NCBI RefSeq assembly: GCF_008831285.2
Contig: NC_045138.2
Location: 17,703,934 to 17,767,933 of the forward strand
Direction of reading: 5' to 3'
DNA: 64,000 nt
Source of the DNA: Nymphaea colorata
Taxonomy: Eukaryota > Streptophyta > Magnoliopsida > Nymphaeales > Nymphaeaceae
Each line of letters starts with the position of its first letter. Position 1 is the first letter of the stretch. The translations under genes were made by a program, and so were the position numbers. This document shows positions 1 to 12,112 of the stretch, piece by piece. The notes beneath the pieces are model-generated. The model did no database searches. It saw only the letters and a list, made by a program, of their open reading frames with translations, and was not told where the DNA came from.

Positions 1-3000
1 CTGAACTCCGCCCATATCTGCCGGAGCAGGCGCCTGTCAGCGACGAACGCCTCCGCCGCCTTCGCCGGCGTCTGCTGCCGCCTCCTCTGTAGGAGCTCCA
101 TCACCGTGTCGAAGACCAGCCTCCGGTGAGCTCGCAGGCTGTCCGAGTCGCCCGGCTTCCGTCGAGACTCGAGGAGCGAGAACACCGCGCAGGGCGCGCC
201 GGAGCTCTTGCCGATTGCCTGGGTGTTCTGGAGGAGGTTGGAGGCGAGTACGACGTCCGAAACGTATCGGAAATCGTCCAAGTCGGCCTCGTCGATCCCG
301 TCCTCGTCGTAGCTGGAAGAGGCGAGCGATTCCTTCGATCGCAATTCCAATCCTTCATCGCTCATGGAGAGTCGACCCTCTGCGATCCAAACCGGAAAAA
401 TCGTCAGTGGAATCGTCGGAAAACGAGATTTCGAGCTGGAAAAAGGAGAAAACGATTAGGTTTTCTGTCTTCGTTAATCTTACCTCTGAAGACGATGGAG
501 CGCTTCATGACGGGAGAGGGAGAACAGTCCTCGTGGAAAGAGGCGTCGAGGACGGAGACGGGGCTCCGCTGCTCCGTCGCTTCGGCGATGCTCTGGAGGA
601 GCTTGTCGCATCGGTCGAGAAGGATCCTTCCCTCGCTGTACTCATCTTTCCTCAGAGGCGTCGGTCTCGCGGCCTGAAATTTTCCAGAAACAGTTAAACT
701 TCCGTAGGAAGAACAGAAAAACGAAATTCTTTTTTTCCTTCATTCCTTTTCTCTTCTCTAATCACCAAAACGGGGGAACTTGGACTTGGCTTTTGCGGAA
801 ATCAGAATTTTAGAAGTTCCCGCGCCCTTTCAGAACTCAGAATTCAAATTTTCGTTTAATAAGAGACTCTCTCTAATTCATTGAAAGAAGCCTCATCGAT
901 TTGCTTCAGAATATCTGAAATTAAGGCTTTGATTGTCCCGATTCAGCGTTTAAATGCGTTTGACAGGAAGCGATCCCGAAACCTTCAGTTTTCCAAAAAC
1001 GCAAAAATTGTTTGGACTTCAGAAGTTTTAAACAAGTGATGAATGCTTCACTTTGAAGAAATCCCTTTCTTCGATGCCCTCGAAGTTCAAATTCCAGATC
1101 CGGTTTTCGTGCAAGGGGCGGAAGAGACGAAGAAATCCGAAATTTGTATTTCTGGAAATCACGTTTTTAAGAAATTCCGATAGGTTGAAGAAAATTCCGG
1201 AAAAAATGCAATCTGAAATTCTTAGCAATAACGTCATGTTAATTCTACGGATACCAGACTTCTCTTTTTCTTTTTTTCCTTTTTTCAGAGAACTCGATAT
1301 CCAGATTTTTACGAGTCCGTGTGAAGGTTGGGAGATATTTACCTCAGAGTCTATGACGGAAGACGTACTCCTGCTGCTCTCAGAGATGGTTGACGACTCG
1401 TCTTCCTTGGCTGGAATTTCCGCCGTAAAGCATTCCCTATCAATCCGCTTCCTATTTCTGGGCGACCTGGCGGTGCAAGACTCGCTCATCAACCGCCTTC
1501 CGGCAGAGGGCGGCCTGGGCGGGGACGGCATTTGCCTCGGAGAGTTCTTCTCGGGGTCCCTCCCACGGCCAGGGCTCTTCGGCAGGACTGCCGGTGGAGT
1601 GCGAACCTTGCGGAGGGCCCGGTCATTTGCGGGTGACGGAGTAGGACTGCTCCTTCTCGGTTTCGCCGGCGGCAGGACCTCCATTGCCGGCTGTCTCCTC
1701 ACCTGCTGTGGCATCCTTCCGGTCGACCGGTTGAGTCTCGCCGTGCTCTCCAATCCGCGGTTCCGGTTGGCCGGAGGGGGCGGTGAAGGAGACGAAGGGC
1801 GGACATAGTTCAGTGGCTTCATGACGACGATGGGTGAGTCCGGGGCGGACGGTTTCCGATGCTCAAAGACGAAATTACGACCTCCTCGGCCCTGGTCGAC
1901 CTCGGATTTGGCCGAGTGGAGGAGACCCTTGAGTTGCAGGGCCTCCAGGATCTGCTTCAATGTCTCGAGGTCCTTCCCAGGCTCGTCGATGCCTCTCATT
2001 TTAAGCCTCCTCTCGATCTCGCCATAGAGGTTACCGGCGCGCCGCCCGTCCGGGAAGATCTCCGCCGATTCGAAGCCTTTGCTCAGCTGGAACCGCCACG
2101 GCTCCTTCGCCGAAGCGACGGAGCTCTTCCGGCCGATGACCTCCGTTCGCTGCTCCACGTTGCTCTGCCGTCTCTGTTGCTCGTCCGCCTCGGCTCTCCA
2201 TGCGAAGGGGAGTAGCTCCCGGGATGCTCGTGACTCGGAGGCCGACCGGCGAAGCTCCGCCCGGTTGTAGGCATCCGGACCGCTAGACAGAGGAGATGAG
2301 TCCGGAAGCGCATCAAGGCCCATCAGCCGCGCGACGACGCTCGGCGACCGCCTTTGCCTCTCTCCGTCCTCGGACTCATCGGCGGAGCATTCAGGCCTAA
2401 CTATGCTCGTTCTGATCTCCCGCGGGAACAGTCCGCCGGATGGCCTCAGGGCCATGGCTCGGCTATCGAGCGAAAGCCGCGGCCCTTCCCTTAGCCGCCA
2501 GGACGACCTGAACCCGTCCTTGGCATCGATCAGCTTGGGGTTCTCCGTCTTCTTCGCCACTGCAGCCGGCTTCTCGGGCGTCTTTTCCTGCTTCTCCGGC
2601 GACTTGGCGTTCGATTCACGGAAAACCGATCCTCGGACCACATCCTTTATACCAAGTGGAACTTTCTGCTGCTCGCGGCACACCATGACTGGCGCTCGAG
2701 CGTTCTCCGGCGTGAAAGCCGGCGACTGGTTGCCCGGAGTCGCTACCGTCTTCACTCCCTGCATTTCGTTCAACATTAAAAAGGACCCAACAGGACGAAA
2801 CCAATCAGGACATTACATGTGGAAAGAGAGAGAAATAGAGACAGAGAGTCAGAGAAGGAGAGAGAGAGCCACCTGAGGGGAAGCAGAAGAGACGACAGGC
2901 GAAGCAGCAGGATGGACGTCTCCGTCCGGCGACTGGACCACGGACGGCAGGCGCTTGGGGGAACCGACGCGCTTCCCGGCCAGGAATTGGTTGCGGTCGA

Positions 3001-3103
3001 AGATCTGCAGGAACCCAGCCATACAACCCATCTGCCTCTCCAACCGCCTCTCCGCATTCGCATCGTCCGACAGACGGACCACCCCTGGCGCCATCCCCTT
3101 CAT
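1..3103 (-). CDS. LNG: LONGIFOLIA1/2-like (TRM family) protein, 3' end outside window
   Basis: Spliced gene, rebuilt from homology and GT-AG sites: exons 3103-2873, 2758-1343, 673-484 and 379-1 (continuing left). All junctions keep frame, giving about 738 residues so far. LNG/TRM proteins promote longitudinal cell elongation and bind TON1/microtubule preprophase machinery (family knowledge). Seen: the N-terminal ERQMGCMAGFLQIF motif (residues about 22-35), RSSWRLREGPRLSLDSRA (about 161-178), the RSPSVVARLMGLDALP box (about 214-229), a NLYGEIERRLKMRGI segment (about 320-334), a basic Pro/Ser-rich middle, SPVSVLDASF in exon 3, and YVSDVVLASNLL opening the C-terminal DUF4378 domain in exon 4. 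The start is the ATG at 3103; the frame is open 5' only through a non-ATG codon and meets a stop at 3151. Exons are clearly GC-rich against AT-rich surroundings. The family is certain; LNG1 versus LNG2 orthology is not. Confidence 0.93.
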
Positions 3104-3148
3104 CCCCACCTTACCCTTCTTTTTCCCGGCTGGTCCTCCGGCGATCTC

Positions 3149-3163
3149 TCAGGCGCTGCCCAT
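3149..3163 (-). other. Upstream ORF (four residues plus stop) in the LNG 5' leader
   Basis: An ATG at 3163 opens a frame encoding MGSA followed by TGA, ending about 45 bases before the LNG start codon. It lies inside the inferred leader (TATA box at 3254-3262), so it should be part of the mRNA. Whether it affects translation is inference. Confidence 0.5.
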
Positions 3164-3253
3164 CCGCGACAAGCCAGCTATTATTCCAGACGGAGAGAGA
3201 GAGAGAGGAACAGGGTGAGTGATCCTGTGTGTGCTTCTCCTCGCTGCGGGCTT

Positions 3254-3262
3254 TATTTTATA
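3254..3262 (-). promoter_or_regulatory. TATA box of the LNG-like gene
   Basis: Minus-strand TATAAAATA lies about 150 bases upstream of the LNG ATG. A transcription start about 30 bases downstream (near 3225-3230) would give a leader of roughly 120-130 bases. The leader carries a pyrimidine (CT) repeat, seen as GAGAGA at 3190-3207 on the plus strand, which is typical of plant 5' leaders. Confidence 0.5.
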
Positions 3263-3269
3263 ACTGTCT

Positions 3270-6200
3270 CTCTCAAGGTTGTGCTGAGTTGGGGCACTGG
3301 GATTGGCTTCCTCGTAGAGTTTTTTAAGGCCGTGATAGGAGTTCAAAAAGGTAGGGATCCTTCCCCCTTTTTTTAATTTTATAATCTTCTTTTACCATTA
3401 TACATATATAAATCTTGTAGTTCGAGGGCTGCGATTTGACTAAGGAGCATGTCATGTGGATCACCCTCACGGTAAAACCCGCCTTCGGGATCAACTTACC
3501 GTTGGGTCTTCGTTTACGCACAATCGCACCTTAGAATTACGGTTCCACCCCTCCATTTTAGACAAGTTTTGGAAGCTGGCTCACATTTTCCATGGAGCCT
3601 CAGAAATAAGACGAGGTCCGTTTATTTCGTTGTTTATTTTGCTTTTTGTATATATATGCATGTGATTTATTGTGGCATTCTTTGGATGATAAGGGTCTTA
3701 TGTTAATGTTGGGATGAGAAAAATTGTCTTGTTTTGTTTTATGTGCTCCAGCAGTGTAAGTGTTTTTAACTTCATTTTCTCATACAGAAATTACACCTAA
3801 CGTTGATCCAGTAGACGGGCTTCAAGGGAAAGAGAGTTTTTGGCAACCATGACAAAGACAACAGGGTTTTGCTTGGTTCCCCGCCAAATCAAAGAGAAAA
3901 GCTCCGGCAGTGAACCAAGATGGATTATGATAAGTTTCAGAAGTTATTTGAAGCATTATAGGACGTTTCCCAACCTTTTGAAACAAGGTGGTAACTGTTT
4001 TCTCAGTCGGTTTAGAGATTTGCCTTTTTCTAGCATTGAAGATTCAAAAAGCCATGGATTTTTAAATTTTTTGCCGTATTAAAACGATTTAATGTTCTTC
4101 ACAATCTTGAGCTGGTAGATAGATAGGCCATCATTCCACATGCACGTTGGAAGTTAGGAGCATTTGATTACCCGATCTTTAATTTGAGGATCTGATCGGA
4201 AGCAGAGGCTTCTATTAATTCCTGATGCTAGCAATCTGTAGATATCGTAACTACGTATTTAAGATCCTTAACGACCCCTGCATTTATCAATCTCAAGTCA
4301 GAAGAGATAGGGAATATGATTTCTTCCATGAATTTCAAGATTTCGTGTGATTCATGCATTTTTATCTCATATTCAAAATCTTCAAGTCTGAAGATTCTAA
4401 ATCCCTGATCCTTGACAAGGTCTTAAATCTATTCGAATCGGGTAAACTTGGTTTTCTCAATTGACAAACCTTTTGTTGTATACTGCAGGTCATTGATTTG
4501 TTTGAAGGATGAGAAGGGAGTTGCTATTATGCATTTGGACCCATGCAGCATCGACAATGATGCCCTTCCAAATGAACACATTATACATGAATCCATAAGG
4601 TCTCCATCCTCAGCATGGGCCACTCTCCCATACAAACCAAGCTGATGGGACATCACGAGTCCAAGCCAATTGACGTCTACTGCCTCCATCCATGGCTGAG
4701 CTCCGGACAGGGATGGCATGAGGCTCCACTCGGGGTTACAAGCCCTTTTGGATAAGGATATAGCTATTATACATAGAATGTCAGGTCGTATATACATAGT
4801 ATCTTTAAACAATATTAATCTTCTATTATAAATCACTTCATATCATATTTATCTCGTTTGATGAAGATATAAACTGGGATGGGTATTAAATAATTTGGGA
4901 GGGACTTTCATGGGGAATAGTAAGTTGTCGTTGTTGGTGGTGGTGGTGGTGTGGGTGGGAGGAGCGCATTTAAACGGTTCACGGGAGCAAATGGTACATG
5001 GGCTTTAACTCCTCTGGTACCGGTACCCGTGAGCTCAAGAAAATGCATTCTTTTTTTTTTTTTTTTTTGGATCTGGATATGGAAGATCCAGTTTAGGATG
5101 TTCGGTGGCCCGAACTTAGTTGCTGCTTTGTGGCTTGAGCTCAGGTCGGTCGACCAGGGACTCGGTGAGTCCAGTGGTCTGGCTGTTTTCGCCTCGCTCT
5201 GTTTTCCAAATAGCAATTTGGATCATGAACCGGGTCTGGATCTAAATCCAGTTGCTCTTGTTTGGTTTTTTTTTTTGGCTTCTTTGTCTACTCGTGCTAA
5301 TCTAACAAAAGTCGCTTTCTCGCTTTCGCTTCCAGGTAGTGCTGTTAGAATATTTTAGATTCTTTGTTTTAACTTTTAAAAACGACCGCAATGAGTTTGG
5401 ATCTGGTTTTATTGAAAATCTGGTTGTTGGGTTTGAAATGCTGTAGGTGGACAAGATGGAGCAATAATCGCTTTACCAATTATTTGATGGATTATCTGGT
5501 AAAGCCAGATCTAACCCGGTTAATGTGCGAGCTAGTTCGAGTTCTTTACGACTTAACCCACAGGGTCAGGGTCAGGGTCAGCCAGCTTGAGTTTGCGGCG
5601 AGGCTTCGCTTATGTAACACACTGACGGATCGCTTGGAAACAAATCATGCATCCACTTCAAAAATTGGGACAAATTCATGAAACACTATATTTCATGAAT
5701 GTGTCTCATTCTTTGGGATAGATTCAAGAAACAATTTGTTAATGTTCTCATTGCTAAATGGCTCCTAATTGTTTTATCTAAACTTCAGTTGGCAGCCGGG
5801 TTCGTAATGGGGAGCATTCTACAAAGCAAAATTCCATTCATTAGTTTATGTTAAGAGGACATCTGAGAAGAACATTATGTTCTTAGAATATATAATCTAA
5901 ACAACTTTTTTTTTTGTTTTAGGAAGCATGATACGATTATAAATATTATTTTTTATGTCAAGCAACCAATCCCCAATATGGTTACACCATATTTCATGAA
6001 ACATGTTGATCTATAAAAGTAAATGTTACAAAGAAACAATGTTATTCTTACTAAAATATCTCTAATAGACACAATCTCTGGCTACCTTTCTCTTGAGGGT
6101 GATAAAGGTTGCTGGAATGGAATTCCAGCTTAATATTAAAGACTAAATAGATATAGTACTTATTCTCACAAGGTCAAGTTTGTGGTTGCTTGGTGAAAAG

Positions 6201-8106
6201 GTAAAGTGAAGTAAAAGTACAAAAATGTTGGCCCAATATTCCATAATAGTCACTTTAAATGTAAAGCAAAAGGTTAAAGTCATCTTCAATCTTTAAATTA
6301 TATTGTATTATACTAGTACTAAGCACCAGCTGAATTGGTTTATATGATATATTTTTACAATATGAAATATGAGTGACCATGAGGCTTGTTAAAAGGTTGG
6401 ACGTGCGACCTTTAGGGGGCGTTTGATTACTTCACATTTGAAATTTATGGACCTGACGTAGATATAACGTGACATGTTTTTTACCGACATGATAATAAAT
6501 TCAAAGTAAAATTTCTAGTTCCTCCATAGTTGAAATCTTTTTTTACTTTTTTTTTTAGTTGAAAAAAAGTTGGATTTAAAATTTGAGGAGGCAGGATCTG
6601 ATTTTAAATCCAGTTTCTCAAAATAATGAGATTTTATATCCGGGACAAAAAACAGTCTTTTATTTCGAGAAGATTAGGAACTTGCCAATTTGCTCAGCAA
6701 AAAGGGAGTTTCAGGGGAAGAAAAGGCCAAATTAATCTTTTCTCTGAAAGAGATTTTTTTTTAGAAAAAAAAAAAAGCAGTCACTTTTCTAGCAAAGCTG
6801 GCCAAATTTTCTTAAGGATAGTTTTCCATTCTTTGGTACAATTTGACTCTAAATTTTTCTGAAACAAATAGCGAATTTACAAATACCAGTATCCCTTCTC
6901 TTCTTTTCATGAATTATTTGAGTTTTAATTATCCGGAAATTTCATGTTAATTTTTCCTTTTGGCTTTCGCTTTTCAGATGATGAACTGAAAAAGAATAAA
7001 AAGAAGGGAAGGAAATGTGGATCATTTTCTTCTGTCTTCTTCACGTGCTACCTCATAAAGTGTGATGCAGTGAACAGGTTCCCAAATGTTGTAGCAACTA
7101 TTCATTACTCACCAGTAAATTCTGTGGAGGTGCCCGATATTTTCCATTTTTGCAATCGACAGTGTTTCTGAAAATGAAAATAAATTCAATATTGAAAAAA
7201 GAACTCAAAATTTGTAAAACACATTGATTTTGACTTTTTACAAAACGAAAATTCCATAAAATAGCGCCTGAACCGCCTATTTGATATCAAATTTAAGTAG
7301 GCAGATGTAAAGAATGCAAAGTTAAGTATGGTTTTCGTTATTACTTCAAAAGTTGATTTTTTTTTTTATTTTGGGTAAAGTATGCCCTTTTTTATTCCTT
7401 GACAACAAAGGAATCAGTCGATTCAAATATAGCCAAGTTTTTCAAAAATATTTTATTCCTATTCCTGATGGATGTATTTTATTATTTCAGTTTCGTATAT
7501 AAAACAAAAATAAAAGAGATCTAAAAAGAAAACATATGAGAGGCAGAGAAAGAAAGAGAACTTGCATATATTTTAAGACTTCAAGATATATAGATGCATG
7601 TGTTTCCTAGCTGTTACGAATCCATTATGGTGTTTTTTTTTTTTATTATTATTTACGAAGTACAGGCATGTGTTAGGTTTGGTATAAGCAGGTCTTTTTG
7701 TTTCGGATGTGTAGAACTAAAAATATAAAATAAACTTTCAATTTTTTTAAAAATGACAGAATGGTTTTTTATTAGAAAACACACACACTCTCTCTTTCTC
7801 TCTCTCTTGGTCAGCTCAAGGATAAGTGGGCTCGAGCCCTTTGGGTGATCCGGAAACATTACTAGTCGGGACGGACCGATCCGAGCTTTATCTGGGCCAA
7901 ATCTTTCAATTTAAGCAACCAACCAAATGTCAGATTTACTTTAATCACACAAAGTGAAGCCAATAAGAGCCAAATCCTTAAGGATTCTCCTCCAATTAAA
8001 AAAAAAAAAAAAGGAAAAGGAAAAGAAGAAGCAGTGTAAGCCACATGCATCCCCACATGAAAAGTGCAAGCACATAAGACACTTTTCACTTAGCTTCACT
8101 TTACTT
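3270..8106. other. Intergenic, AT-rich, no gene recognised
   Basis: The first few hundred bases are the distal promoter of the LNG gene. The rest has poly-A/T runs, for example a T-run at 5049-5068, a short GGGTCA repeat near 5565-5582, and degraded sequence with many stops. Similar text near 5667-5760, 5970-6060 and 16195-16290 (tcatgaa/agaaacaat motifs) suggests small interspersed repeats. No frame matched a known protein. Confidence 0.6.
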
Positions 8107-8373
8107 GAGCAATTAACTCTTTCCATAGAAAAAGTTAACTAATTGTTTTAGTAACTATGAGTGCTTTACATATGGACAAAGGAAGGATCAAAACTCTAAA
8201 CTTTTAGAGAGAGAGAGAGAGAGAGAGAGTTTCACCATAAGATAGTTTTTTATGTTAATTACTTTTAACCAATTAACTATTTACACAAAAGTTGAACTGA
8301 TTGTTTTAGTAACCGTTGGTGCTTTAGATATGGACAAGTGAGGGATCAAAACCCTAAAACTTTTTATAGAGAG
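8107..8373. repeat. Diverged tandem duplication (about 105-bp unit, 161-bp spacing) ending in GA tracts
   Basis: 8107-8210 and 8268-8373 share the same order of words (caattaact, ttgttttagtaac, gtgcttta.atatggacaa, ggatcaaaac.ctaaa, then agagag). The first copy ends in a longer GA microsatellite (about 8206-8229). The unit has no coding capacity. Confidence 0.75.
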
Positions 8374-8903
8374 AGAAAGAGAAGATTGGTGAGAGAGTGG
8401 GAATGCATTGGACAATGATGAAGGCAATTTGTTCCTATCTATTCTCTTGGTACAGAGGAAAAATGATGGAAGTGGGTGGGACCCAGTATTGGGTAAGGCT
8501 GTCCCTCGGTGGGAGCCTCACCTTGGGGCAAGTCATGTTACTCAAGCATGTGTGTGTGCAGAGTTTGGGAATGAGTGTGTCTCCTCCCAAAGGCTGTGTG
8601 ACATGAAGGGGAGGAGTCCCTCAACAGGGGTGCCCTACTTCCCAAGCACATGGCCCCCACACCACACCACCCTTGCAGACTCAGTTGGGGCTAAGTAAGC
8701 CCACACCCACCCCTAGTTTGGACACCCCTTGGTTTGGCCCTCACACATGGTTCCCAAGTTGGGTGGCTGCTGGTTCGTTGTACCGGGGGGCCAGTAGTTC
8801 ATGGATTCAAGCTGGTGCACTGTCTTGTAGCACCTCAAAATCTGTCCGAGTCCAAAACCCGAACGGGTACTCGTCCCTCGCACAAACCCGAAGCATGCAT
8901 GGG
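8374..8903. other. Relatively GC-rich intergenic segment, function unknown
   Basis: This stretch is richer in G/C than its surroundings and has several short open frames on both strands, none recognisable. It could be part of an old transposon or a non-coding transcription unit. The sequence alone does not decide. Confidence 0.4.
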
Positions 8904-9023
8904 TTGTAAGGTTCGGGGTACTAGCTTCGGGGTTTTATGCCACCGAGAGCGCAACCCAGTCGCTTGTAAGGTTCGGGGTACTAGCTTCGGGGTTTTATGC
9001 CACCGAGAGCGCAACCCAGTCGC
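8904..9023. repeat. Perfect 60-bp tandem duplication
   Basis: 8904-8963 and 8964-9023 are identical copies of a 60-base unit starting ttgtaaggttcggggtacta and ending acccagtcgc. Identity with no mismatches implies a recent duplication. Confidence 0.95.
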
Positions 9024-9104
9024 ACTACTCGAACGAGATCTCCTCGTACAAGGACGGAGAGGTTGATCGAGTAAGAATGAATATACTCTATTTGGTTGAT
9101 TCTC

Positions 9105-9297
9105 TTCCAATTGGTTGGTTAGTAGGTGCAATGATTGATTCATGAGAGAGGTCTCCGGTTCAAGTCTAGGATGGGCTAGTGTATTAGGGTAGTTTACCAT
9201 TCACCTAATCTTAAATGATTTACTTCAAAAGCGAGGTCTCTGGTTCAAGTCTATGATGGATCACCGTGTTAGGGTAGTTCACCATTCACCTAATCTT
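9105..9297 (+). repeat. tRNA-derived SINE-like segment with internal duplication
   Basis: Two copies of a 67-base unit (9146-9212 and 9231-9297) each contain GGTTCAAGTCT, a good match to the Pol III B box. Upstream, tggttagtagg near 9117-9127 resembles an A box at plausible spacing. The shared tail is attcacctaatctt. A SINE origin is inference; no poly-A tail or target duplication was identified. Confidence 0.4.
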
Positions 9298-9375
9298 TCC
9301 TTCTTGAAGATGATATGCAACAAATTATACAAGAGGGATGGCTAGAACCACTACTATGTGCTATATAACTCGCTT

Positions 9376-9394
9376 TCTTTCTCTCTCTCTCTCC

Positions 9395-9429
<35 letters not shown>
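9376..9429. repeat. (CT)n(AT)n compound microsatellite
   Basis: A CT tract is followed by about ten AT dinucleotides. The same CT/GA-then-AT architecture recurs at 19492, 42270, 45372 and 52175. Confidence 0.95.
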
Positions 9430-11807
9430 AACACATATATGGTTGGCAACCAACATAAAAAAAAGAAGTTGAAGGACATGACTTAAGAACTTTTGTGTAT
9501 TGAGGAATGATTAGACATGGGGAGTGTGGGTGGTATGGGTGTGGCTCAAGAAAGAAGGATCTGAAAAGAAGGAAAAGTTAGGAAGCAACTCCAATATAGG
9601 CCATGTTCTTACATTCCTTTGGTAATCCACTAGGGTTAAGATTAGAATCATAGGTCATTGCTTATTAAGGTTAGGGTTTTATTTATTTATTTTTTTTAAA
9701 AAAAAAACTTTGGAATATAGGCTTTGGGATTACTTTCCTTGGCAACAAGCTGCTCTTTTAGGTGGCAATTTGCTGGCACTTCCCTTTTCTCTCAAGGCAA
9801 GGATGGAATCTTGAGTAGTTTTTTCACCTGTTGGGTCTCATAGGGTTAACCTTTATCTCATGACATTTATGTTTAGATTTATTTAACCGCCTCGGCCCTC
9901 GAGCTTATACTTCATGTCTCTTTATCTATGTCACAAAAGACAATGACACTAACCTGGACTTGACGCAACTCTTGGGTGCAAAAGATTTTACAATTTTTTC
10001 CCAAAGTCGGACACAATTCACGAAGTCTTTTGCTCAGTTGTTAATTTGATTAAAATGATTAAAACTAAAGGAAGAAATGTTAAAATATTAACCTGATGTA
10101 AACTAGTGAATGTAGATGTCAAATTCATCACATGAAATCCACACCCCCCCTTATCCATCCCCTACTGGTAGAGAAACCCTAATTAATGGTGCGCCCCCAT
10201 GTGATTGGCTTCATTAAAAAAAGACCTCAGCTCCCATGTGAAGTTGGTGAATTCGCTTTTCTTTCTTCAACAAATGATTGAAAGAAGGAATTATGCTGCT
10301 TGTTTTTATGTGGCCCTCTAATTAAGGAGTCGTTTAAATACACAACCCTCCCTAGGGTTTAGGGCTTGTGGGTTGTGATTACTTTGATCTTGCGAACAAA
10401 TCCGCCATGATTTTGAACTGCTCAGTTCGTTGAGGCACCGAAAGGGGGCTGATAGAGCGGAGCCGCTTTACGCGTACACACAGAATCATCATTCGATTCT
10501 CATGGGCGTCACTCTTTCTGCAAACCGACGAGGTAGACTAGGTCGCGCTCTCACTTAGAAAAGCTACATGCATCTCCCAACAAGCAAACCTCAATGTTTT
10601 TGCTAATCTTAACCTACCATCAAGTTGTTTCTATGGGAATTAGAATCTTTAAGAAAAATTTCGAGGGTGCCCGAATCTTAGGGTTTACGCCTTTGAAGCT
10701 TCTTAAGCGAGATTTGAGTCTAAACCCTAGAGAGCTAAGTTGAGAGTTAGGTTTTGGGTATGGGCTGTGGAAGAAGGACAAAGGAAGGGGATGATCCAAG
10801 ACATTTAGGAAGAGGTGCCTACCCCATGTGGGCTGTCTTTGATAAGAGGGCTAGAGGGACCCAATCACCAATACTCTTCCATGTGAGGAACACATCACAT
10901 TTTGCTTCCTTGTGCATTGTGTTGGTTGTATAGAGGAAAAAGAAAACTACCCAAACTTACCAAAATGTACTAGAACTCGTTCGCCGAGGACGATCGAGAC
11001 TAAACACTGGCCAACCTTTCTTTGACTTCGGCCAACTTTGACCGGCTCGTGCATGTCGAGCCAAATTCCGCCCCTCTGCTCGATACGAGTCCGGCACGTG
11101 GTGCATAGAGAGAGAAGGAGAGAGCTGGGCATTTGATCCAAGCATGGGATTGTGCAACTAACATATTTTATCAGAAGATCTGAAAGGAATCCTGACCTCA
11201 TCTTTTTGCATTTGGACTTAGTCTGACCCACTTTTGAAAACCTAAGGTTTGGTTTCTTCTTGGGAACTTGCAAGGAGAGAGACCTCCCACAGGTTTAACT
11301 CATGCGCCCTTCAATGGCCTGCATTTTTCTTTTACTATGGATGAAATCATAGTACATGCATTTCATTTATGAAACCAATGTTTCATATGCTTTTATTTCA
11401 TATTTCCGCGTCCTACAGTGTATTAATGGTGGTTGTCCCTCCTCCTAAGGGCAGGTTCTTACACGCTACTCAACTGTCTATTTTATGTTCCTATAGTACT
11501 ATTAATCTACGTGACAAAAAAATACAGATACACATAACTCCATTGAGACCACAAGCTTCCTTTTTCTCCGGAGACTGAAATTATATGAGAGTCTCAGTCA
11601 ATAAAAAACGTGTTAAACCTATTATCAACATACAACAAACAATGTTTTAATTGAAATGCTACCAAAATCATGAGCAATGCAAACATGAAATCCTATCATT
11701 TTGTCTTAATACTATATGCTAAGGCCTCACGATAGACACGACTCGTGTCACGAGCGGCATGCGCCTGCACCTCGTCGTACTGATGTATGTTCCTAGGTTT
11801 TAGCAGG
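9430..11807. other. Intergenic, no gene recognised
   Basis: Mixed-composition DNA with scattered ccctaa/ctagggtt words and short open frames that match nothing recognisable. No repeat boundary could be placed. Confidence 0.5.
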
Positions 11808-12112
11808 TAGGGGTGAACACGAGCAGAGTCGAGCCCAAGTGCAGTTAGCTCAAACTCGGCTCAACCAATGAAACCTCGAGCTCGAGTATAGCTCAATGAA
11901 AGCAGCTCGAGCTTGGCAGTTACGTGTTGAGCGCGAGCTCAACTCGATTAAGGCTCGACTCGGCAGTAACGTGTTGAGTTCGAACTCAACTCGATTATTT
12001 GAACGAGTTGACTCACGAACTGGAGCTCCACTCGTTAAGCAAATGGCTCGGCTAGAACTCGTTTACGAGCCGAGGTTTCACGAGTCGAGCTAAGACTCGT
12101 TTTCCACCCCTA
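11808..12112. mobile_element. MITE with TAGGGGTG termini, hAT-like
   Basis: The left end taggggtgaacacgag and the right end (complement taggggtggaaaacgag) form an imperfect terminal inverted repeat about 305 bases apart. The interior is rich in cgagctcgag/aactcga words and has no transposase. The flanks are not a clear 8-bp duplication, so superfamily assignment rests on the TAGGGGTG-type terminus only. Confidence 0.6.

Noticed and set aside
1053-2876. Long plus-strand frames (for example 1053-1808, 2403-2876) opposite the LNG exons
   Set aside because: They are mirror frames of GC-rich LNG coding sequence on the other strand and have no family signature.
3104-3109. Extending the LNG start two codons upstream to a GTG
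   Set aside because: Plant nuclear genes start at ATG; the ATG at 3103 is the first in frame, and the stop at 3151 closes the frame upstream.
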